Source: Urechis unicinctus
Taxonomy: Eukaryota; Annelida; Polychaeta; Xenopneusta; Urechidae
Assembly: GCA_034190875.2 (NCBI GenBank)
Contig: CM067346.1
Location: 38,735,191 to 38,799,190, forward strand
DNA: 64,000 nucleotides
Reading direction: 5' to 3'
In this document: positions 37,140 to 64,000 of the stretch, one piece after another
Layout of the letters: every line of letters begins with the position of its first letter
Numbering within the stretch: the stretch's first letter is position 1
Made by a program: the position numbers and the translations under genes
Notes under the pieces: model-generated
What the model was told of the DNA's origin: nothing
Database searches by the model: none
Seen by the model: the letters and a program-made list of their open reading frames with translations, nothing else

Positions 37140-39377
37140 TCATCGAGTCTGAATAACAATCGCCCCGCCTCGCTCGCCCGAATCACAACTTAATGATTAT
37201 AAGAAGAAGAAAACTTTTCGGCGGTAAAGAGATGTCGAATTGAGCGTGAAGACTGAGCAGGAAACCGTAGTTAAACGAACAGCTCCTTTAAACAAGGAAA
37301 AGAAAAATATACAAGCAGTTGATCGAATTGGTAAGGTCAAGACGTCTGACCAGTAGTGAAGTCGTAACGTCATATTGGAGGTTAAGGGGTCAAGCAGTCA
37401 AGGACAAAGAGACCCCTCTCTCGGTAGAAGCGACGGATATACGTGACTTTGTGCTTGTCCCACTGCATATCATTGCTAACACTGCACAACACACGCTTGA
37501 AATGGAGTGCTTCGACTTGTTATCTTTAATCGTCTTAATGTCGTCAGCTATGACAAGTGAGGGATTAACTCATTGGATCCGAGTTTTGCTATTGTCAATT
37601 AATTATATCAAGCGGCAGTTTTGGCTCTTGAATTAATTTTAATTATGATTAATATCATAATGAATTATCTATGGCAAGGGATCCTTTTGTGGTACTTAGC
37701 ACATATACTTATGGAGACATAAAGTACATGAAATCACAGTACCATCATGTACACTATCTATTTCCTGGCAACTCTAATTAGACATGTCACAGGTACACGC
37801 ATAAAGTAAGCTTATCGCATGACACTACTATCAGCCAATCAGAGCTCGAGAAAAAGCTCCGTCTTTTTCCTGTATCGCCTCAAACGCACAGACAGCCATG
37901 CGATAACTGCGATCGTGTCGCAATAACACCTAGCAGCAACCAGATTTGAGAAGGTTCCTCACACAGTACAACTGCTCTAACATGGCAACACTACGGAGGA
38001 TCTTTAATATCACGCACATCTTATAAGGGTTATGACGAAGGTTTTCTCAATAGTCATTTGCTTGCCAGCCGCTAACATAGTTGCGTATCACTCATCGGGA
38101 AGTCACGGTATTATCCCATCTCCCCGGAATCTAGCTGAGGCGCGAAATTCTAACACCTGCCGAGCCGCTTCTACGGCGGTACAGTTATGCCAGCACCAAA
38201 CGAAGACTAACGCTGCTGGAAAGTCGGCAGAGCTCTGATTGCCGGAGTTGGCAATATTCTACGAGTCTCACACAACAAATTATCGAAGCATAATCCAATC
38301 AAATAAGCAAACAGTCAAGCCACTTGTCTATTTGCTGGAACGAAGCTTGCCCAAATTCGGGAATAGGTCCATTTGGGAACCTCGCAGTTTCCGGCTGGGT
38401 CTGCCTCCAATCCCGCCAGTTTTTTTATACAATCACAGCCCAACATTCAGATCTTCTGTTTCTTGTCACCCTGTTCTTCAATAATTCTTTAAATATTTCC
38501 GTTGTCAGCAGAGTGCAGAACCGACCAGCATTTGGTATATGTAGATGGATCCTAGGGCGCAACAAACGCACCATCAGGAACACTAATCTCCGAGATCTCC
38601 TATAGTTGAAACCATCATCACAGGCAGCTGAGGCCGAGTGGGGTCATTAACCAAATATCTCTCATATTTACAGGTCCCAGACAGATACATTACATAACAT
38701 AGGTTCACGCTAATTATCAATATTAGGAGACAGGGTCGTGCGCTAGATTATCGCGTGTAGGTGCCATCGCAGTAGAATGTTATCGCATGGTCACGCGGAT
38801 GATATTCCCCATATCACCCACGTGACCATGCGATAACTTACACTTATCATGGTCGAACTACGCTCTGGTGAACTGCATCACAGCAGGACCCCTACCATAG
38901 ATGATTAATTGACAATAGCAACTTTGAGAAGAAATAAAAGAAAATGACAAGACTTAACTGAAATAATGATCAATCATTCTAATACTGGACTGTTGTCGCT
39001 GACAAAGATACAATGAATAGATCGCGATGTGTATGTCTTACAGTTAACCAATCATGATTAATCAAAGGCCATTAATATGCTAACGCATCTTACACGGTCA
39101 CCAATCACACTGCAACATAACAAAAAATCATAATCATATCCCTCCTACCCATCGAAGGCGAGCAACAGGTGGTTTTTTTTTATATTTCTGGTCAAAGTTG
39201 AGTTTCTTGGTGCATTAATCTATCACTTGTAGTTGACAAATCTTCTCCTATCAATGTTCTAGTCGTGGGGCAATTTGTCAATAGGATGTCTCACGCGTGT
39301 GCGATACCAGATCCAAATGTTTGACTCGAGGTAACACGTAGTTTTATAAAGACTGACACATTGTATGTGATTGTAAC
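37140..39377. other. Intergenic DNA between the 30-bp array and the second USP gene
   Basis: No gene is supported. Short ORFs (for example 37319-37636 and 38324-38605) have no motif. It carries inverted copies of a TTATCGCATG word at 37812-37821 and 37897-37906 and a longer palindrome at 38779-38837. The second USP promoter lies at the right end. Confidence 0.45.
38779..38837. repeat. Perfect 17-bp inverted repeat
   Basis: The arm GTTATCGCATGGTCACG at 38779-38795 is exactly repeated in reverse complement at 38821-38837, with a 25-base loop. The inner word TTATCGCATG also occurs as an inverted pair at 37812-37821 and 37897-37906, so it may mark ends of a small palindromic element. Confidence 0.75.
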
Positions 39378-41435
39378 ATGGCATTTGCGGAGAATAGTTC
39401 AGTGGTCATCGTTGCAGTGGACAGAAGCAAGCAATCTGAAGAAGCTTTCAACTGTGAGTACAATCAATATCGCTTCAGTTCTGTTACGGATATACATGAA
39501 CTCCATGGAAACTTTCGGCACAAGAAATCGTAAAGTGTAAATCCAATGATGAATGTACAAAGCGTAATTACTTATTTCACATTAACCTCATACAAGCATT
39601 ATAAGCTACGCACTTTAGTTTCACAAATTTGTCAAATAAATTAATGCTGGTTTCTTTTACATATTCGCGAAAAAATCGGGAAACCAGATTACGCTGATAA
39701 CCTCCACAAGGCCGATGATAAAGTGATTCTGATTCATGTTCCGGAGCATCAAACCGTCACCACGTCCGGTGAGGGCACTCACAATATCTTTAACCTTTGT
39801 TTTCCTTAGTTTTCTTACGTTTTTTATCATTATTTCAATCAACATTAGGCCTCATCACGAAGTGCATTCTTTCTAAGTCGCATCTATTATCAAAATAAAT
39901 CCATATTAAGCGTACTAAGCATAGATCGATAAAGGATCTTTTGATTTTTATGAAGTTGATAGTTATGAAGAACCAATAAAGAGAGGGGTTAATATTGCAT
40001 CTTTGGCTATGACGTTATGTTTTCTGGTCATAGCTGGGATAAAGGTACCTCATGCAGAGCTGAAAAAGATGCACGAGCGAGAAAAGAAAGATACAGAGAA
40101 GATGATCGAGAAGTACAGCAGCTTGTTACGCGCAAAGGGGGTGAGTTGTACCATTCCCATACATAGTCATAGCATCATCGCATTAAACGACGTGAGTGAA
40201 ACAGTTTTAAAAGTTGTATCCATTGGGTCTATATATTACGCCACTCGGGTGTATATTATGTGTCCATTCATATCCTTGTATGTTGACAAGTAGGATACCC
40301 GTCGTTGCCCGCGAATTGGAGTTTTACCTCACCCTAATCCCCGCTGTTGAAACTCACCCTAATCCCCGCCGTTCTAACTCACCCTAATCCCCGCCGTTCT
40401 AACTCACCCTAATCCCCGCTGTTCTAACTCACCCTAATCCCCGCTGTTCTAACTCACCCTAATCCCCGCCGTTCTAACTCACCCTAATCCCCGCCGTTCT
40501 AACTCACCCTAATCCCCGCTGTTCTAACTCACCCTAATCCCAGCTGTTGTAACTCACCCTGATCCCAGCTGTTGTAACTCACCCTAATCCCCGCTGTTCT
40601 AACTCACCCTAATCCCCGCCGTTCTAACTCACCCTAATCCCCGCCGTTACTCCATCCTATTCCCGGTAATGTCCCCATCTCAATCCTTGCTAATCTGCCT
40701 CCGCTGATCTCACCGTATTACCAACCTTGTTAATCTACCCTAATCTCGGCTAACCCCCCTTACCCCTCAAGTTCCGCCTCCCCCAACCCCGCAGAGGTCC
40801 AGCCCTTTCCCATCCCATGCTAACCCACTCTAATCCCAGATGTTTCACCACCCGAATCCACGTCGAGCACTTTATGATTCGTCATGTAATGCAAGACAAT
40901 CATAGCGTGCATGCTCTAAACAGTAAGCTATACGCCGTGCAAAAGGTAAAAGTTGTTGCAAATTTTGACCTCATTAAATTCTGTGAGCTCCAATGTGCCC
41001 ATGGTATACAGCACATGGATATTTCTTGTGCACCCCATATCAGCGTGCATTTGAGAACAGACAGATAGATGGACAGACAGACAGGCATACATTAAAACAT
41101 ATCTATAAGACAAACGACATGTTTTCATGGCTACCGAGTTGAGCTTCTGTGTATCATTGGTAAGAAGCAGTAATCGGGGGGAGTGACGACGTGTGATAGA
41201 TTAGCATGACACTAATTGAATTATTCTTTATACCCTGTAGATCACCAACCATGAATACCAGACGAAATACGGTCATCCCGGCCAGGCAATTGTGGAGGCA
41301 GCCGAAGCTTTTTCGGCCACATATGTTGTGGTTGGAACCCGTGGCATGGGTCTTCTTCGGCGTACCATCATGGGTAGCATCTCCGATTACCTGCTTCATC
41401 ACATTAATGCACCTATTTTTATATACAGACATTAA
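39378..41435 (+). CDS. Universal stress protein, second tandem copy (four exons)
   Basis: Exons 39378-39453, 39688-39768, 40034-40140 and 41241-41435 join in phase to 152 residues, with the same exon lengths and phases as the copy 6.6 kb upstream. It has a VVIVAVDRSKQSEEAF first strand and YVVVGTRGMGLLRRTIMGS, giving the G-2x-G-9x-G-S nucleotide-binding signature. Exon 2 differs from the paralogue at only about three bases, while exons 1, 3 and 4 differ more. That points to duplication with local gene conversion or strong constraint. Intron 3 is expanded by a 25-bp minisatellite. AATAAA at 41520-41525 ends the gene just before the 26-bp array. Confidence 0.93.
40325..40655. repeat. 25-bp minisatellite in USP2 intron 3
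   Basis: About 13 copies of AACTCACCCTAATCCCCGCC plus GTTCT, with C/T variation in the CCGCYG block and two CAGCTGTTG variants near 40540-40570. Decayed, more divergent copies continue to about 40850. It contains the word CCCTAA, which resembles but does not tandemly repeat the animal telomere hexamer. Confidence 0.9.
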
Positions 41436-41519
41436 GCGAGTCCAATGTGATACATATTATACTGAGCTGATGTTGAAGGAAACCTCAGCCAATCATTTCT
41501 AAAATTCTATGGGATTTCG

Positions 41520-41525
41520 AATAAA
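41520..41525 (+). promoter_or_regulatory. Poly(A) signal of the second USP gene
   Basis: AATAAA 85 bases past the stop codon and about 90 bases before the 26-bp array begins. Confidence 0.6.
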
Positions 41526-41609
41526 ATTGGTGATTATGACACCAGCTAAACGACCGGTTGATCATGTACATAAAACGTTACCAGATGCATACAAGCAAGT
41601 GAAAGATCG

Positions 41610-44600
41610 CAACAACACACGCCATACACAACCTGTAACGACGCGCGTCATACACAACCTGTAACGACGCGCGTCATACACAACCTGTAACGACACACGC
41701 CATACACAACCTGTAACGACACGCGTCATACACAACCTGTAACAACACACGCCATACATAACCTGTAACAACACAGGCCATACACAACCTGTAACGACAC
41801 ACGTCATACACAACCTGTAACGACACAGGCCATACACAACCTGTAACAACACACGCCATACACAACCTGTAACAACACACGCCATACACAACCTGTAACA
41901 ACACGCGCCATACACAACCTGTAACAACACACGCCATACACAACCTGTAACGACACAGGCCATACACAACCTGTAACGACACACGCCATACACAACCTGT
42001 AACGACACACGCCATACACAACCTGTAACGACACAGGCCATACACAACCTGTAACGACACACGCCATACACAACCTGTAACAACACACGCCATACACAAC
42101 CTGTGTACACAACACAGGCCATACACAACCTGTAACGACACACGCCATACACAACCTGTAACAACACACGCCATACACAACCTGTAACAACACACGCCAT
42201 ACACAACCTGTAACGACACACGCCATACACAACCTGTAACGACACGCGTCATACACAACCTGTAACAACACACGCCATACACAACCTGTAACAACACACG
42301 CCATACACAACCTGTAACAACACAGGCCATACACAACCTGTAACAACACACGCCATACACAACCTGTAACAACACACGCCATACACAACCTGTAACAACA
42401 CACGCCATACACAACCTGTAACAACACACGCCATACACAACCTGTAACAACACAGGCCATACACAACCTGTAACAACACAGGCCATACACAACCTGTAAC
42501 AACACACGCCATACACAACCTGTAACAACACACGCCATACACATACACAACCTGTAAACAACACACGCCATACACAACCTGTAAAACACAGGCCATACAC
42601 AACCTGTACAACACACGCCATACACAACCTGTAACAACACACGCCATACACAACCTGTAACGACACGCGCCATACACAACCTGTAACAACACACGCCATA
42701 CACAACCTGTAACAACACAGGCCATACACAACCTGTAACGACACGCGTCATACATAACCTGTAACGACACAGGCCATACACAACCTGTAATGACACGCGT
42801 CATACATAACCTGTAACAACACACGCCATACACAACCTGTAACAACACACGCCATACACAACCTGTAACGACACGCGTCATACACAACCTGTAAACAACA
42901 CACGCCATACACAACCTGTAACAACACACATACACAACCTGTAACAACACACGCCATACACAACCTGTAACGACACGCGTCATACACAACCTGTAACGAC
43001 ACACGCCATACACAACCTGTAACAACACACGCCATACACAACCTGTAACGACACGCGCCATACACAACCTGTAACAACACACGCCATACACAACCTGTAA
43101 CAACACACGTCATACACAACCTGTAACAACACGCGGCCATACACAACTGTAACAACACGCCATACACAACCTGTAACAACACACGCCATATACACAACCT
43201 GTAAACACACACACGCCATACACAACCTGTAACAACACGCCATACACAACCTGTAACGCACATACATACAACCTGTAACAACACACGTCATACACAACCT
43301 GTAACAACACACGTCATACACAACCTGTAACAACACACGCCATACACAACCTGTAACAACACACGCCATACACAACCTGTAACAACACACGCCATACACA
43401 ACCTGTAACGACACACGTCATACACAACCTGTAACGACACACGCCATACACAACAACATACACAAACAACACACGCCATACACAACCTGTAACAACACAC
43501 GACGCCATACACAACCTGTAACAACACACGCCATACACAACCTGTAACGACACACGCCGTCATACACACAACTGTAACGCCATCATACACAACCTGTAAC
43601 GACACAGGCCATACACAACCTGTAACACGCGTCATACACAGGCTGTAACGACACACATACACAACTGTAACGACAACGACACAACCTGTATACACAACCT
43701 GTAACTGTAACACACGCCATACTGTAACACACAGCGCCATACACAAACTGTAAACAACACACGCCATACACAACCTGTACGCCATACACAACCTGTAACA
43801 ACACACGCCATACACAACCTGTAACACACACGCCATACACAACACACAGCTGTACACAACCTGTAACAACACACGCCATACACAACCTGTAACGAACACA
43901 CCTGTAACAACACACATACACAACCTGTAACAACACACGCCATACACAACCTGTACACATACAACCTGTAACAACACACGCCATACACAACCTGTAACGA
44001 CACGCGTCATACACAACCTGTAACAACACACGCCATACACAACCTGTAACAACACACGCCATACACAACCTGTAACAACACACGCCATACACAACCTGTA
44101 ACAACACACGCCATACACAACCTGTAACAACACACGCCATACACAACCTGTAACAACCTGTAACAACACACGCCATACACAACCTGTAACAACACACGCC
44201 ATACACAACCTGTAACAACACAGGCCATACACAACCTGTAACAACACAGGCCATACACAACCTGTAACAACACACGCCATACACAACCTGTAACATACAC
44301 AACCTGTAACGACACGCCATACACAACCTGTAACAACACACACGCCATACACAACCTGTAACACACACGTCATACACCATACACAACCTGTAACAACACA
44401 GGCCATACACAACCTGTACACAACTGTAACACAGGCCATACACAACCTGTAACAACACACGCCATACACAACCTGTAACAACACACGCCATACACAACCT
44501 GTAACAACACACGCCATACACAACCTGTAACGACACATACCATACACAACCTGTAACAACACGCGCCATACACAACCTGTAACAAACATGCCATACACAA

Positions 44601-45355
44601 CCTGTAACGACACACGTCATACAACTGTAACAACACGCCATACACAACCTGTAACGACAACGTCATACACACCTGTAACGACACACGCCATACACAACCT
44701 TACCTGTAACCGTCATGTACTGTGTAAACACACGCCATACACAACCTGTAAACACACGCGCCATAACAACCTGTAACAACACACGCCATACACACACTGT
44801 AATACACAACCTGTAACAACACACGCCATACACAACAACACACGCCATACACAACCTGTAACAACACACCCATACACAACCTGTAACGACACGCCATACA
44901 CAACCTGTAAACACACGCCATACACAACCTGTAACGACACAGGCCATACACAACCTGTAACACACACGTCATACACAACCTGTAACAACACACGCCATAC
45001 ACAACCTGTAACAACACACGCCATACACAACCTGTAACGACACACGCCATACACACCTGCCACACAGGCCATACACAACCTGTAACGACACACGCATACC
45101 TGTACACAACCTGTAACGACACGCGTAACACACACAACCTGTAACGAACACACGAACCATACACAACCTGTAACAACACACGCCATGCATACACAACCTG
45201 TAAACACACACGCCATACACAACCTGTAACAACACGCGTCACACACAACCTGTAACAACACACGCCATACACAACCTGTAACAACACACGCCATACACAA
45301 CCTATAACAACACACGCCATACACAACCTGTAACAACACACGCCATACACAACCT
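41610..45355. repeat. 26-bp minisatellite, about 3.7 kb and roughly 140 copies
   Basis: The unit is CATACACAACCTGTAACAAC plus ACACGC, with frequent variants at ACA/ACG and ACACGC/ACAGGC/GCGTC. The left two thirds keep unit length closely. Between about 43130 and 45240 many units have small gains or losses, either decay or sequencing error. Since 26 is not a multiple of three, each minus-strand frame cycles through a 26-residue period (for example VTGCVWRVLLQVVYGVC), making many overlapping false ORFs, one of 441 codons. I see no evidence of coding. Confidence 0.97.
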
Positions 45356-46409
45356 ATACCAGCACTACTTATAATGACTATATCATGGTTTACATGTGAA
45401 TTACGCTAGTTATTATTAGGACTCAAACCTTTCTTTTCAATACGGAAAGTTCCTCCGGACGATGATTACTTTGATTCTTTTTTAATGAGGGACATTCATA
45501 AACTGTCAACAATAAACAGTAGTTTATGCAAATGAATCACTTTATTATTTTGTGCCTGTTCCTCTGTGCGAATTTAAATGCTGTAATCTGATTGGATACC
45601 AAGCTGTTCAAAATAACAAACATTGTAAGTAAATTTCTTCATATAGTCAGTAAAGGTGCATTTCATCAAAAATCATCGAAATTTGTCTATCGTTTCCCTA
45701 TACTAGCTAGGTTTAATGATGATATCCAACTTTCAAGTCGGTGACACCAGTTATGTTTATGGTCTTTGTTTAGTTCGAATTCTTACTTTTGACGGGACGT
45801 GAATTTTAACCCAAATATGAGACACGGTATACTCTACAATTCATCCGAGGCTGAAAACGGGCGGAGTTTGAGCGATAATACCAGATAATGTTAACTTGGG
45901 CATGCGTAGTTACTGGTTCAGTTCGTTATTGTTTTGAATATTTTGGTAAACACGGGCTATTTTCAGTGCGTCTTAATCGATTAATTATCAATAATTTGGA
46001 GTTCCCGGTTTCATGTAAGGATTATAAACGAGGTATTGTAGCAACTACACACAAATGAAAGCAAAATAACAATCGCACAAAATCGCCGCAAAATGCAAAT
46101 TTAATACTCAATGACACGTATCGACTGAGTGATCGTTAAATATAGTTATTAACAAGGAAGGGGATGTGATCCAAAGATATAAGGAACATTTGGATCAATT
46201 CTTAGGCGGAAGTTGTATAAATAAAAGCGCTTCAATTTTTATCAAACGCTGCGGGATATAAATAACAAGATGGATTCATAAAAAAGGCACAAGACAAATT
46301 AGCCGAAAATGACAAATCTTAATCTGTATAAAACTGAGATATACACAATATGAGAAGAATGCTTGATCACTTATCACATAATATATATATAATGAATATA
46401 TGCTTTATC
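45356..46409. other. AT-rich intergenic DNA, nothing recognised
   Basis: No ORF with support, no RNA gene and no recognised transposon between the 26-bp array and the (TA)n tract. Confidence 0.45.
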
Positions 46410-46534
<125 letters not shown>

Positions 46535-46778
46535 AACCGCCTATGAAGTCCATTACACATAAGGTGGCTCTCGTAAGATCTGACCTCACTAAGGCTTGGA
46601 TGGCGGACATATATGAGAAGGTTAACCTGGAATGCGGAAAATAGGTCCAAACAAGTCAGAGGGTCAAGAAGTTACAGACTAAACTTGTTTAGCTATTTTA
46701 TGTATGTCTATGTGTATATATACATAGTGATCAATATAAAAGATTCAGAGGTTACGAGTGCTCTAAATGTCAGATTCG

Positions 46779-64000
<17,222 letters not shown>

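Noticed and set aside
35279-37193. Overlapping ORFs of 620-625 codons on the plus strand
   Set aside because: They are entirely 30-bp tandem repeat, open in several frames at once, with no start context or flanking exon.
40325-40655. Interstitial telomere
   Set aside because: CCCTAA occurs once per 25-bp unit rather than in tandem.
41562-45350. Many minus-strand ORFs of 100-441 codons rich in Cys and Val
   Set aside because: They follow from the 26-bp minisatellite; the three frames overlap with the same 26-residue period and stop only at unit irregularities.
35283-45355. CRISPR-like array
   Set aside because: Repeats are directly adjacent without unique spacers, in an animal genome; they are minisatellites.

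Overview
This is animal nuclear DNA. The genes have short exons with GT-AG introns and AATAAA poly(A) signals, and there are decayed hAT and LINE copies, long minisatellites and (TA)n tracts. Two tandem universal stress protein (USP) genes, a family I know from invertebrates and not from vertebrates, plus the repeat style, suggest a lophotrochozoan, probably a mollusc. That is an inference from gene content; no species is recognised. I built the exon models by joining splice-compatible pieces whose reading phases agree.

Left part (1-31 kb), all plus strand: the last exon of an unidentified gene (52-111); EIF3K (984-7186, eight exons, with a degraded hAT transposon in intron 1); ADPGK, ADP-dependent glucokinase (8694-11283, five exons); an unrecognised two-exon gene (13995-16440); an unrecognised intronless gene for an acidic, serine-rich protein (19648-20946); and an SLC29-type equilibrative nucleoside transporter (24689-30097, thirteen exons). 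The gaps are mostly featureless apart from a LINE reverse-transcriptase relic near 22.7-23.2 kb and small inverted repeats.

Middle part (31-46 kb): two tandemly duplicated USP genes (32760-34739 and 39378-41435) with identical exon lengths. They sit among three unrelated minisatellites with units of 30, 25 and 26 bp. The 26-bp array runs about 3.7 kb; the long ORFs across the 30-bp and 26-bp arrays are by-products of the repeats.

Right part (46.8-64 kb), minus strand: 25 exons of a large transmembrane cadherin whose 5' end lies beyond the window. Its order is a non-cadherin N-terminal domain, about nine divergent cadherin repeats, a membrane-adjacent region, one membrane helix and a cytoplasmic tail. 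Nested in its largest intron, on the opposite strand, is a divergent PRD-like homeobox gene (56243-57779) with a candidate CtBP-binding PLDLS motif. A 43-bp tandem array in another cadherin intron is built from copies of the neighbouring exon end and its splice donor.

Three exon sets (EIF3K exon 6, cadherin exon 15 and the cadherin tail) miss an open frame by exactly one base. Consensus indels are the simplest explanation, although true lesions are not excluded.
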